From positions 186,001-250,000 of the forward strand of contig CANQDA010000001.1 of assembly GCA_947591155.1 (NCBI GenBank): 64,000 nucleotides of DNA, read 5' to 3'. The notes beneath the pieces were generated by a model that was not told the origin of the DNA, made no database searches, and was given only the letters and a program-made list of their open reading frames with translations. Positions 48,955 to 58,353 of this stretch are shown here, piece by piece. The first letter of the stretch is position 1. Every line of letters begins with the position of its first letter. This stretch comes from an uncultured Lachnospiraceae bacterium. Lineage in GTDB: Bacteria; Bacillota; Clostridia; Lachnospirales; Lachnospiraceae. A program made the position numbers and the translations under genes.

Positions 48955-50385
48955 TTATCGTTCTCTGTCCACAGCTTTTTTCTGCACTGACCGTTTTGTC
49001 TGTTGTCGTCCCTCCTGCTGGTACCGGTGCAGCTTTTCCAATACACTCGCTTTTTGAGGTTGCTCTAATGGCTTCTCTTTCTTTTGGTCCGTCTGTTTTT
49101 TCCACGCTCGCAGATCCTCGTTATATGCCCTTATCAATTCCTCCGACCTGTGATACACTTTCACAAACGATTGCGTATCCGGATAACCTTCCTGCTTCAC
49201 GGTCTGCTCTAAACTCGCGTGCATTCGCTTTACCAACTGCTCCGTCTGCTGGATTTTCCCCTCTAAAGTTTTCCGCTCTTTGCCTTTGAATAGCCCTGTT
49301 GTTTCTGAAAGCTGTTTCTTCAAAGAAGAAATGTCCTGCTGCCTGGATTTTATCTCCTGCGACTGCTTCTGAAGCCTGCCCATTACTTTCTGCATGTCTT
49401 TCCATTCCTGCAGGTCAATCTTCGGCACAGGTTTTGACGGCAGAGTAAGTTTGGAGATTATCTCCTGCAAAAAATCTTTTGCACTTCTGACAATCTGGCG
49501 GAACAGGTCAGGGATCCAGCCATGCTGCCGTATAGATTCCACCGTCCTTTCATTGATTTTTTCCCGCTTCACCTTCAGAATATCTTCCTCCGGAACACCC
49601 TCGACTAATGCCACATCCACCGTCCGATTCCAATCCTGCTTTGCCACATTGTCTGCCCGGATTTCTGCCGCCTTCGGATTATTCCTGCCGATTTTCCTGG
49701 TTGCCAGATACACGCCGCCTTGCTGGAATACCGACAGTTTTTCCGCTTCTTCTTTCACATAATTATTGATAAGTTTCGTATACATTTCTTTCACTTCTCT
49801 GGTAAAAGCTTTATCCTTAAACCATTCCTCTTTCTTCATAAAAATATGGCTCTCATAAATTTCTCCTTTGGGGATAACACTGCACCCGGGTCGAATATTC
49901 CCATGCTCGTCCATAATCTCTTTCTTGGTGCGCCTGTGTTTTCCGTATTCATCATAAAACATATTCCGTGTGGCAATCTTCACTTCCGGCTGTTCCAAAA
50001 TCTTCCGTTCGCTGAACACCAAATGGATATGATAGTTGGTCTTTGTCTTATTGTGATGAAGCGCCGCGCTGCATTCCACACCATATCTCGCGTGAAATAT
50101 TTTAGTAAACAAGCTCACCACATCATCTGTCCTATATTGAACAAAATTTTCAGGGAGAGCAATGATAAATTCCCGCCCCTCAATACATTTTCCCACCGAT
50201 CCGCTCGCTTTGAAATCCATCTGGTTTTCCCTTGCAAGATTTTTCCAAAACTCCGGCGTCGCCCCTTCCGTCTGGTAAGTGTCGTACAAATACTCCTGCC
50301 TTTTCGGATTAGAGATATAATCTATCCGTCCTATCACATCAGACAGCTTACTTTGCCTGATAAATGAATGTCTTCCTATAAGCAT
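48955..50385 (-). CDS. MobA/MobL-family relaxase (copy A)
   Basis: Start at MLIGRHSFIRQSKLSDVIGRIDYISNP; HHNKTKTNYHIHLVFSERKI histidine motif; 476 aa, same length as copy B. Confidence 0.92.
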   Translation of the reverse strand: MLIGRHSFIRQSKLSDVIGRIDYISNPKRQEYLYDTYQTEGATPEFWKNLARENQMDFKASGSVGKCIEGREFIIALPENFVQYRTDDVVSLFTKIFHARYGVECSAALHHNKTKTNYHIHLVFSERKILEQPEVKIATRNMFYDEYGKHRRTKKEIMDEHGNIRPGCSVIPKGEIYESHIFMKKEEWFKDKAFTREVKEMYTKLINNYVKEEAEKLSVFQQGGVYLATRKIGRNNPKAAEIRADNVAKQDWNRTVDVALVEGVPEEDILKVKREKINERTVESIRQHGWIPDLFRQIVRSAKDFLQEIISKLTLPSKPVPKIDLQEWKDMQKVMGRLQKQSQEIKSRQQDISSLKKQLSETTGLFKGKERKTLEGKIQQTEQLVKRMHASLEQTVKQEGYPDTQSFVKVYHRSEELIRAYNEDLRAWKKQTDQKKEKPLEQPQKASVLEKLHRYQQEGRQQTKRSVQKKAVDRER

Positions 50386-50482
50386 TCTCCTTTCCCCGGC
50401 GCTTGCCCGGTTTATTGTGAGTAGGCGCATAGGCGCCTGTTTACGAACCCATCCGCCTTTCGGCGGCAATGCTCCCGGCAGG

Positions 50483-50533
50483 GCGAAATACACAGAGCAT
50501 AAATCCTCGATTTGTGCGATGGGTGTATTTCGC
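50483..50533. repeat. Nested inverted repeat upstream of relaxase (copy A), candidate oriT/regulatory hairpin
   Basis: GCGAAATACAC...GCATAAATC-CTC-GATTTGTGC...GTGTATTTCGC; conserved in copy B at 62429-62479. Confidence 0.7.
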
Positions 50534-50660
50534 TCTCAAACGCCGAGGGCTTAGATAAGTGTTCTTACCGCCGCAACATTTACGGTTTTGCCTGTCGGTT
50601 TTCCCTTGTTCGACAGATACAGGAGCGTGTCACGCTCCTGTCCTTATCATCAGAGAAGGA

Positions 50661-50894
50661 TTACCAGCGGAAGATTTCACGCACTCCACGCCTGTCTAAA
50701 TATTCTTTTCTTGCCCGCTCCCGTTCCTCTGCAGTAGGTGCGGTTTTTGACTTTTCATATAAGTCATGTAAAACCATACGGTCAAGTTTCTGTTCCAGCC
50801 TCTGCTTTATTTCCTTTTCGCAACTGTTATCGTCGATCAGGTGAAAACGAAGCAACTGCATAAATAATTCCTGCGATATTTGTACGTTCTTCAT
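50661..50894 (-). CDS. Small IME-associated protein (copy A)
   Basis: MKNVQISQELFMQLLRFHLIDDNSCEKEIKQRLEQKLDRMVLHDLYEKSKTA...; paralog at 62607-62840. Confidence 0.8.
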   Translation of the reverse strand: MKNVQISQELFMQLLRFHLIDDNSCEKEIKQRLEQKLDRMVLHDLYEKSKTAPTAEERERARKEYLDRRGVREIFRW

Positions 50895-50991
50895 CCTATC
50901 CCATCCTTTCCGTGACGGTTTGTGACAGTTGTGACAGTTAATTTGATACTGTCTCTGCTTCCTCAAATACCGTCACAACCGTCACTAACTG

Positions 50992-52143
50992 TCACACCGT
51001 TTTTGCGGCATCTCTCCATAACTGTATTTTCCGTCCTTCATGAGAACGTTCTTTCTTATAGCGAATTCCATACTCCGCATACAAACGTCCTGAAAGAATG
51101 TTCAATTTTTTTGTGATAATATTCGGCTGAATTTCTATCGCCAGCAATGAAATAAGTTCTGTCGCTGAACCTTCCCAAAAAGATATATCTTTCATAACAC
51201 GCCCTGCAATCTCGTCCAGCAAAGGTTCCGGCGGCTCTCTCCACAACTCTGTTTCCGTCTTTTTCAGATCCCACATAAGTGTTTCGGGATTGCGGAGAAG
51301 ATAAAGTTTTTGGTCCTGCTGATCTCTGCCTGATACTTCAAGCGTGGCTGCGTTGCCTGTCCGTTTTTCTTTATACAGAAGAAAAGCTCCATCTGCTGCA
51401 CCAAGCAACCCGCTTGTGCCTGATATCATATCGAACTTATCATCAGCTATCTGCTTGCGCGTATGGTGTACGAGCAATAAACAGATACCGTTACTGTCAG
51501 CAAAACTCTTTAATCTCGTAATAACCTGATAGTCGTTAGCATAACTATAATTATCACCGCCCAATTCACGCACCTTCTGGAGCGTATCAATGATAATCAG
51601 CCTTGTATTATCATGTTCAGCTACAAACCCTGCAAGTTGTTCGTCAAGCCCTCTCCCAAGCTGTCCGGCTGAAACAGAAAAATAGAGGTTTCCCGTACTC
51701 TCCATTCCAAACATCCGATACAGACGTTCCTGTAAGCGGCGATAGTCATCTTCAAGGGCAAGGTACAGTACCGTCCCTTTTCGGACGGCATAATTCCAAA
51801 GCGGCGTGCCTGTGCTGATGTGATAGGCAATCTGCGCTATCAGAAAACTCTTCCCCAATTTTGGAGCGCCTGCGAAAATATAAGTGCCGGGATAAAGCAA
51901 TCCTTCAATCAATGGCAGCTTACTGTCATACACCGTATCGTACAAATCGCTCATAGAGATCGTTTTCAGATACGATGGATCCAAATTCCGCAGTAATTCT
52001 CTCTGCATTTCCTCAAAGTTCTTGCCATTTTCGCTATAACTGTCTATACTGAAATTGTTATTACATTTTTGAATTGGCTGCCTTTCATCTGCGCCAACAG
52101 ATGAGCAAAAGGCAGTCATTTCTTTTTTATTTTCCATCCACAT
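50992..52143 (-). CDS. AAA ATPase (RepA/DnaB-like), copy A
   Basis: TYIFAGAPKLGKSFLIAQIAYHISTG Walker A; RLIIIDTLQKVRE Walker B; LLLVHHTRKQ. Confidence 0.92.
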   Translation of the reverse strand: MWMENKKEMTAFCSSVGADERQPIQKCNNNFSIDSYSENGKNFEEMQRELLRNLDPSYLKTISMSDLYDTVYDSKLPLIEGLLYPGTYIFAGAPKLGKSFLIAQIAYHISTGTPLWNYAVRKGTVLYLALEDDYRRLQERLYRMFGMESTGNLYFSVSAGQLGRGLDEQLAGFVAEHDNTRLIIIDTLQKVRELGGDNYSYANDYQVITRLKSFADSNGICLLLVHHTRKQIADDKFDMISGTSGLLGAADGAFLLYKEKRTGNAATLEVSGRDQQDQKLYLLRNPETLMWDLKKTETELWREPPEPLLDEIAGRVMKDISFWEGSATELISLLAIEIQPNIITKKLNILSGRLYAEYGIRYKKERSHEGRKIQLWRDAAKTV

Positions 52144-52462
52144 CTTCCCCCTTTAAGCCGCCGAGAATAATGGCGATCAATTCAATCACGTCGAGCAGTT
52201 CATCGCTCACATTGGCGCCTGCCTCAATCCTGCGCAGTTCTGTGAGAACAGAGGCAAGTTCCACTTTGAGCGCTTTATACACTCTTGGATTCCCTTGCAC
52301 TACCACATCCTGATTCAGACAGCGGCGGTAACAGTATTCCTGCTTTGGGAGTCCCGATAAGGCAACTGCCTTGTTAATCAGTTCATTCTCCTCCGGTGAT
52401 ACCCGAAACCCTACTGTGATATTTCTCCAACGGTTTTTGTTATCTAAATTTTTAGCTGACAT
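52127..52462 (-). CDS. MobC-like relaxosome accessory protein
   Basis: RWRNITVGFRVSPEENELINKAVALSGLPKQEYCYRRCLNQDVVVQGNPRVYKAL. Confidence 0.75.
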   Translation of the reverse strand: MSAKNLDNKNRWRNITVGFRVSPEENELINKAVALSGLPKQEYCYRRCLNQDVVVQGNPRVYKALKVELASVLTELRRIEAGANVSDELLDVIELIAIILGGLKGEDVDGK

Positions 52463-53543
52463 TCTCAAAATCCTCCTTTCCCAAATCATCCAGCCTGTTC
52501 GCCATCTCCGTTTGTTTAGACGGAAACAGGTGGGCGTACTGATAAGTGATGTCAATGCTCTCATGCCCCACACGGTCCGCAATCGCCACCGCCGAAAAAC
52601 CCATATCGATCAGCAGACTAATGTGGCTGTGGCGGAGATCATGAATCCGTATGCGCTTCACGCCAGCAGCTTTTGCGCCTCTGTCCATCTCATGATGAAG
52701 ATAGCTTTTCGTCACCGTGAAAATGCGGTCTTTCTTTTTCAATCCATAGAGCATACCGATATATTCTTGCATTTCCTCACTAAGAAAATGCGGCATTTTG
52801 ATCGTACGGTTGCTTTTCTTTGTTTTTGGTGCGGTGATCATATCCTCGCCATGCAACCGCTGATACGACTTGCTGATTTTTACCGTTTCCTTAACGAAAT
52901 CGAAATCAGCGGCTGTCAAAGCCAGCAGTTCTCCCTCTCGGATCCCACACCAGTAAAGCATTTCAAATGCGTAAAAGGAAACCGGCTTGTCCATCATTTC
53001 AAAGGAAAACTTCTTATATTCTTCTTTTGTCCAAAATAACATTTCCTTGTGTTCCTCGCTCCCCATATTTCCTGCCCTCGCCGCAGGATTGGAGCGCAGA
53101 TCATAATAACGGACAGCATGATTGAAGATTGCCGACAACTGATTGTGCAGCGTTTTCAAGTAAGTCTGTGAGTACGGCTTTTTCTTCTCGTCACGGTAGG
53201 CGAGCATTTCATTCTGCCAGGCTATGACATCCTTCGTGGTGATCTCGCTGATCTTCAGTTTCCCAAAATACGGAAGGAGCTTTGTGCGGATGATATGCTC
53301 CTTTGTCAGCCATGTGTTTTCCTTCAGACGGTTCTTTATATCCTTTGTATAAAGTTCCACAAATGCTTCAAAACTCATGTCAAGATCGGCAGAAGTCTGC
53401 AGGTAAAACATCCGCTCCCATTCCTGCGCCTCTTTCCTTGTAACAAAGCCGCGTTTACATTTCTGTTTTCGCTCACCTTTCCAGTTCACATACCGGGCCA
53501 TCACATACCATGTGCCGTTATCTTCGTTCTTAAATACTGGCAT
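52452..53543 (-). CDS. int: Tyrosine site-specific integrase
   Basis: MPVFKNEDNGTWYVMARYVNWKGERKQKCKRGF; WCGIREGELLALTAADFDF; RIHDLRHSHISLLIDMGFSAVAIADRVGHESIDITYQYAHL. Confidence 0.96.
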   Translation of the reverse strand: MPVFKNEDNGTWYVMARYVNWKGERKQKCKRGFVTRKEAQEWERMFYLQTSADLDMSFEAFVELYTKDIKNRLKENTWLTKEHIIRTKLLPYFGKLKISEITTKDVIAWQNEMLAYRDEKKKPYSQTYLKTLHNQLSAIFNHAVRYYDLRSNPAARAGNMGSEEHKEMLFWTKEEYKKFSFEMMDKPVSFYAFEMLYWCGIREGELLALTAADFDFVKETVKISKSYQRLHGEDMITAPKTKKSNRTIKMPHFLSEEMQEYIGMLYGLKKKDRIFTVTKSYLHHEMDRGAKAAGVKRIRIHDLRHSHISLLIDMGFSAVAIADRVGHESIDITYQYAHLFPSKQTEMANRLDDLGKEDFENVS

Positions 53544-53745
53544 TTACCTCATCTCCTTTCTCTGTTCCTGTCTTGTCCCCATAGAGTCTTTCATAAAAAT
53601 ACTGGCGGTTCACACGCCCTGCAATCGTAATAAAACCCTGTGCTTTCAGCTCCTCATTTAACTGTCTGATCAATTTATAGGCATAAGGCTTTGATACGTC
53701 TAATTCCCGCGCCACATCATCTGCACGGATAAATCTGTTCTCCAT
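53530..53745 (-). CDS. Excisionase-like / HTH DNA-binding protein
   Basis: MENRFIRADDVARELDVSKPYAYKLIRQLNEELKAQGFITIAGRVNRQYFYERLYG; directly upstream of int. Confidence 0.8.
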   Translation of the reverse strand: MENRFIRADDVARELDVSKPYAYKLIRQLNEELKAQGFITIAGRVNRQYFYERLYGDKTGTEKGDEVNASI

Positions 53746-54482
53746 CCTATCAATCCTTCCTTTTCTCGTTCTGCCGTTCTATCCGGTAAAAGTTCCAGCA
53801 GGCATTCCCTTTTCGGCGCTGTGCTGTCCCTCGTCAGGCGCTCACTTACTGTCAATCAGAATCATCGCGGTTTATTCTTTTCCGGACGGTCATTCATTTT
53901 TTATATAGCTAAACTTATTTGTTTAATTTTGTTTGCATTATACTAAGCATATTTGCTATTGTCAAGTGGCTTTAAAGAAAATATTAAACTTTTTTGTTTT
54001 ATTTTATTGACACATCCTAAACATATCTGCTATACTGATTACACCAAATACATAAGGAGTGAACCACTATGGCTATCGGTGAAAGAATCCATTTTTTCCG
54101 CACTATGCGGGGCATGACGCAAAAATATCTCGGTACGCTTGTCGGTTTCCCTGATCGGAGTGCCGACGTCCGTCTGGCTCAATACGAAACCGGCTCCCGC
54201 AAACCAAAAGCAGACTTGACTGCTGCGCTTGCACACGCCCTTGACGTTTCCCCGCAGGCTCTTGATGTTCCCGACATTGACAGCAACATCGGTCTTATGC
54301 ACACCTTATTTGCCCTTGAAGATATTTACGGTCTTACCGTTGGCGAGGCAGACGGAAAGGTCTGTCTGAAAGTCAACAAAGACAAGGGCAGGAGGGCCTA
54401 TGGGCTGCTGGAAATGCTTCACGCGTGGAAAGAACAGGCGGACAAACTCTCTGCCGGTGAAATCAGCAGGGAAGAATACGAC

Positions 54483-55843
54483 GATTGTGTCAATAGTTTT
54501 TCGCAAAATTAAATTCAGCCGTTTGGCAGCCGGCATTAGCCTGTAAGGGAGTCGGACAGTATTCCGTCTTCCGGTTTGGCAAGATGATCCATGTTCATGT
54601 ATTTCCGGGTGCCCCATTGGGTCCCGGCTACATGCCTCAGCCGTGCGCAGACCAGCATCAGTGCGCTCTGCCCGTCCGGGAATGCGCCAATGGCTCTGGT
54701 CCGCCGTTTGATCTCCCGGTTCACACGTTCGATCGTATTGTTCGTCCGGATCCGTGTCCAGTGCTGTGTCGGAAAGTCCATGTAAGTGAGCGTTTCCTCT
54801 ATGCCGTCTTCCACTTTCTGGGCCGCTCTGGACAGCTTCATCTCCCGCAGCTTCCTGATGATCTGGGGGGCTTTCTCCCTGGCAGCTTCCTTGTTCTCCT
54901 GTGCGTGTACCGCTTTCAGCATCATCGCGACCGTTTTCACTTTATTCCTTGGTGTCACGGAAAAGATGTTCCGGTAAAAATGAACCGTACATCTCTGGTA
55001 CCGGGCATCCGGAAAGATCTCCGCCACTGTTTCCAGCATGCCCAGATTCTTATCCCCGATGACAAGCCGGACGCCTGTAAGCCCCCGCTCTTTCAGCCAG
55101 CCAAAGAAGGAACGCCAGCTTTCCCGGTCTTCTTTCATGCCTTCTGCCGCACCGATGATCTCGCGGAACCCATCGCTGCTGACACCGATCGCAACAAGGA
55201 CGGATACATTCTGGATCTCGCCGCCCCAGCTGCGTTTCAGGTAGACCCCGTCCACATAGACATATGGATAGTCCCCGGCGAGCGGACGTGTACGCCAGAT
55301 CTCGATATGTTCATAGGCTTTCTTGTTGAGGTTGCTGATCGTGCCGGGCGAGACCCTGGTTCCCCACAGGGCTTCCGTGATGTCCTCTACGCGGCGGACA
55401 GAGACACCGGCAAGGTACATTTCGATCAGTGCCTCTTCCACGGAGGATTCCCTGCGGCGGTAGCGTTCGATGATGGCCGTCTCAAAGGGAACGCCTTTGA
55501 GCTTTGGGACTTTCAGCTCCACTTCGCCTGCCGTGGTCTGGAAGTTTCGCTTATAATGGCCGGAGCGGTAGCCCTGGCGGGTATCGGAACGTTCATATCT
55601 CTGGGCGTTGACCAGTTCATCGGCTTCCTTGTCAAGCAGGGCGTTAAGGGTTTCTTCCACGCTGCTGCGGACAAGATCCTTCAAATCATGCTTTATTAAA
55701 TCCTCATTCAGTTGTATAATGTTATCAGACATGGTTTTTGCCTCCTTTAGTAAAATTTTGTGTGGTAACTTAATTCTACCAAACGGCATAGACCATGTCT
55801 ATTTTTTATGAAGTTAAATTTGCGAAATTAATTATACGTCATC
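54483..55843 (-). mobile_element. IS256-family insertion sequence (1361 bp)
   Basis: Imperfect TIRs GATTGTGTCAATAGTTTTTCGCAAAATTAAATTCA / GATGACGTATAATTAATTTCGCAAATTTAACTTCA; 8-bp duplication AATACGAC at 54475-54482 and 55844-55851. Confidence 0.92.
54536..55789 (-). CDS. IS256-family transposase
   Basis: DLVRSSVEETLNALLDKEADELVNAQRYERSDTRQGYRSGHYKRNFQTTAGEVELKVPKLKGVPFETAIIERYRRRESSVEEALIEMYLAGVSVRRVEDI. Confidence 0.97.
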   Translation of the reverse strand: MPFGRIKLPHKILLKEAKTMSDNIIQLNEDLIKHDLKDLVRSSVEETLNALLDKEADELVNAQRYERSDTRQGYRSGHYKRNFQTTAGEVELKVPKLKGVPFETAIIERYRRRESSVEEALIEMYLAGVSVRRVEDITEALWGTRVSPGTISNLNKKAYEHIEIWRTRPLAGDYPYVYVDGVYLKRSWGGEIQNVSVLVAIGVSSDGFREIIGAAEGMKEDRESWRSFFGWLKERGLTGVRLVIGDKNLGMLETVAEIFPDARYQRCTVHFYRNIFSVTPRNKVKTVAMMLKAVHAQENKEAAREKAPQIIRKLREMKLSRAAQKVEDGIEETLTYMDFPTQHWTRIRTNNTIERVNREIKRRTRAIGAFPDGQSALMLVCARLRHVAGTQWGTRKYMNMDHLAKPEDGILSDSLTG

Positions 55844-55984
55844 AATACGACCGTTGGCGTTATTACTACCCTGAGTTCGACACCACGCAAATCTGGGCGA
55901 AAGTTCCTTCACAGGAATTCAGTGACGCTATGATCAAAGCCTTCAAAAACAAACTCAAAATTGACAAATAAAGACGACAAAAAC

Positions 55985-56020
55985 GCCCTTAGCCATGAGT
56001 CATTACCCACAGCTAAGGGC
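55985..56020 (-). terminator. Hairpin terminator at element end
   Basis: Perfect 9-bp stem GCCCTTAGC/GCTAAGGGC; T-tract on the minus-strand side (GGGCGTTTTTGTC). Confidence 0.6.
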
Positions 56021-56230
56021 ATTCTAATATGGATTCGTTCAGAGTCTGGCTCTGGACGACAGTCACACAAGCCACTTCTCAATCATTCTCTTACCCAAAA
56101 ACCACCGGGTTGCAAGAATAATCGCTCTTATGCGACTGTTATCAAATTGTTATCAAAAGACCTGTTGAAATGCCGCGAACCCGCATAAATACTGGATCTC
56201 TGCGACCTTCCAAATTATTCAAGCTCGATC

Positions 56231-56346
56231 CTTGAACCTTTGCCTTAAACGATTTTGTATAGGCTATTTAGCTCAAGGTATCAACATTATTTAGATTATC
56301 CATAAAATATAGACTATCAGATTTTTTGTTGTCATTCTGTTGTCAC
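56231..56346. repeat. Direct repeat R1
   Basis: ...GCTCAAGGTATCAACATTATTTAGATTATCCATAAAATATAGACTATCAGATTTTTTGTTGTCATTCTGTTGTCAC. Confidence 0.85.
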
Positions 56347-56409
56347 AAATAAGTTGACTACATTAACCCATTCTATCGTTTGCAGCAATCCGCTATTCAA
56401 CAATTCTCA

Positions 56410-57573
56410 CTATATCATACGAAATTCTTTTATCATCTCCAAAACATTCTGGAATCTTTTTGTTTTATCAGGATGTAATCCCTTTTGAACAAATCCTCGC
56501 AAATTAGCGTCTACTATTTTATCAGTATTAGTTTTTCCAGTCATAATATAATACACTATTCTAGTCAAAGCATACGTTTCATGCAAAATATCATATGTAT
56601 TAAATCCCTCGGTAACAAGGGACGGATCATTGAAATATCCCTTAAAATCCGTGTTACTCGTTGTTAATTGACTATCTGGTATTTTTACAAGTCCAAAATC
56701 GGAAATTTTAATTACCGCTACATCTTCATATGCTTTTATCAATATATTTTTAGGGCTAATATCTCTATGCAACCTTCCTTTTGAATGTATATACCCAAAC
56801 GCCCTCAAGACTTGCAATGCAATCCCTTTTCTTTGAGAGCTTGATAAAGCAGAATTGTTTTGTGAAATATATGAATCTAATGTATAGTCCATATACTCCA
56901 TTATATATTCATTTTTTTCTTCATCATACCTATATACCTCAAGTATATATGGAGAAGAAAATTTTTTCATTTCCTCAAATTCTCTTCTAAATCGTTCCAA
57001 TTCCTTATTAGATAAGTCCTTTTTAGCACGTTTTATAACAAAGTTCCGATTATAAAAGCTATCCTTATATTTATATACGTTTGCATACGAACCCTGACCA
57101 ATTTGTTTAAGCTTATACGTCATGTCTGAACTTGCACTTTTAACATTAACACTCTTTGGCACATAAAAAATCGGCTGAATATAATACAAATCAACTTTCG
57201 ACATATTAGATGGTAATGTACTGCCACCGCTAGAACTCAAAAACTCTCTGCAATCTTTTATCAAGTTCAAATAGTATTCATCAATTTCGAAAGCATACTT
57301 TGACGCTTTTAACGCACTATACAACCCCATTGTTATTTCTATTATGCTAATCAAATCCCTGCTCGGTTCTGCCCAAAAGTGGGCACCATATTCGCCAGTA
57401 GGAAGCCTTTCATTCATAGTTCTAAATAAGGATATGAAATAATAATGCAATGTCGCCAATATATCACGAAGCTTACTATTATCCACACCTTTATATAGTT
57501 CTGAAAACTCCGCATTAAACCCTCTTGTTTGAAGTTCTCGATATTGCGCCTCAATATAATTTTCTATATTCAT
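56410..57573 (-). CDS. Ser/Thr protein kinase with novel N-terminal domain
   Basis: IGQGSYANVYKYKDSFYNRNFVIKRAKK; LHRDISPKNILI; ISDFGLVKI; ~150-aa N-terminal region without recognised domain. Confidence 0.9.
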   Translation of the reverse strand: MNIENYIEAQYRELQTRGFNAEFSELYKGVDNSKLRDILATLHYYFISLFRTMNERLPTGEYGAHFWAEPSRDLISIIEITMGLYSALKASKYAFEIDEYYLNLIKDCREFLSSSGGSTLPSNMSKVDLYYIQPIFYVPKSVNVKSASSDMTYKLKQIGQGSYANVYKYKDSFYNRNFVIKRAKKDLSNKELERFRREFEEMKKFSSPYILEVYRYDEEKNEYIMEYMDYTLDSYISQNNSALSSSQRKGIALQVLRAFGYIHSKGRLHRDISPKNILIKAYEDVAVIKISDFGLVKIPDSQLTTSNTDFKGYFNDPSLVTEGFNTYDILHETYALTRIVYYIMTGKTNTDKIVDANLRGFVQKGLHPDKTKRFQNVLEMIKEFRMI

Positions 57574-57592
57574 TTCTTTGCAAAGCCTCGCT

Positions 57593-57646
57593 TAGATTAT
57601 CCATAAAATATAAACTATCAGATTTTTGTTGTCATTCCGTTGTCAC
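57593..57646. repeat. Direct repeat R2
   Basis: TTAGATTATCCATAAAATATAAACTATCAGATTTTTGTTGTCATTCCGTTGTCACA; matches R1. Confidence 0.85.
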
Positions 57647-57658
57647 AGTCTCTGTAAA

Positions 57659-57961
57659 TCAGGCGAAAATTTTACTCTCTGTTTTCCTCAAAATGATCCG
57701 GCACACATTGTCTGCCTCATTTTTCCATTTAGGCTCAATAGAAAAGACATTTGTTGATATTTTCTTAAAAGGTACTTTGTTTTCATTGAGCAACTGTTCA
57801 AACATAATTGATTCCAAAGTATCAGAGAACATATAGTTACTATTTTTCATATTTGGGGTTATAGTAGACGCCTCTAAAAATCCAATTATGACAAATACCA
57901 AAAATAAACTTGATAATCCAAGCATCATTTTTGTAATTCCAATGCCGTTTCTTTTCCCCAT
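57659..57961 (-). CDS. Hypothetical single-TM protein
   Basis: 100-aa ORF MGKRNGIGITKMMLGLSSLFLVFVIIGFLEAS.... Confidence 0.6.
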   Translation of the reverse strand: MGKRNGIGITKMMLGLSSLFLVFVIIGFLEASTITPNMKNSNYMFSDTLESIMFEQLLNENKVPFKKISTNVFSIEPKWKNEADNVCRIILRKTESKIFA

Positions 57962-58018
57962 AACATTTCCTCCATAAGTTTTACTCCATAGAATGCACTA
58001 CACTTTTTTGATGAGAAT

Positions 58019-58339
58019 TTATAGCAACCGGTATTTCTTCTCTATCTGCGAATACACAATTAGCAGCGCAATAGTAATCACCACAACGCCTAAAATTACA
58101 GGTATAAAGCCAACTGAATTTTGTTCAAGAAATAGCAATGGTATCCCGCATATCTCTATGAGTATAGCATAAACAAACCAAAGCGCCGCAACGGAATGGT
58201 TATATTTTTTAGTATCGTTAACTTCAAATGGCTTTACTCCTGTGAAAAAACCAACAGGCTTTTTTGATCTCCATGCCAAAACACTAATACCGAAAAGTAT
58301 AGCACTAACCAAACTCCATATAATAAATGCTATAATCAT
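58019..58339 (-). CDS. Small membrane protein, paralog of 38781-39101
   Basis: KKPVGFFTGVKPFEVNDTKKYNHSVAALWFVYAILIEICGIPLLFLEQNS. Confidence 0.75.
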   Translation of the reverse strand: MIIAFIIWSLVSAILFGISVLAWRSKKPVGFFTGVKPFEVNDTKKYNHSVAALWFVYAILIEICGIPLLFLEQNSVGFIPVILGVVVITIALLIVYSQIEKKYRLL

Positions 58340-58353
58340 TAATTACACCTCGC

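Larger units (their letters stand above)
54069..55971 (+). pseudogene. XRE-family regulator disrupted by IS256-family insertion
   Basis: 5' part MAIGERIHFFRTMRGMTQKYLGTLVGF...EISREEYD (to 54482); 3' part after the second AATACGAC reads RWRYYYPEFDTTQIWAKVPSQEFSDAMIKAFKNKLKIDK* ending 55971; rejoining across one target copy restores frame. Confidence 0.92.

Noticed and set aside
50512-50844. 110-aa plus ORF near the relaxase hairpin
   Set aside because: Antisense to the conserved small IME protein and runs through the hairpin region; no support.
54584-55699. 371-aa plus-strand ORF
   Set aside because: Antisense to the IS256 transposase; no recognisable motif.
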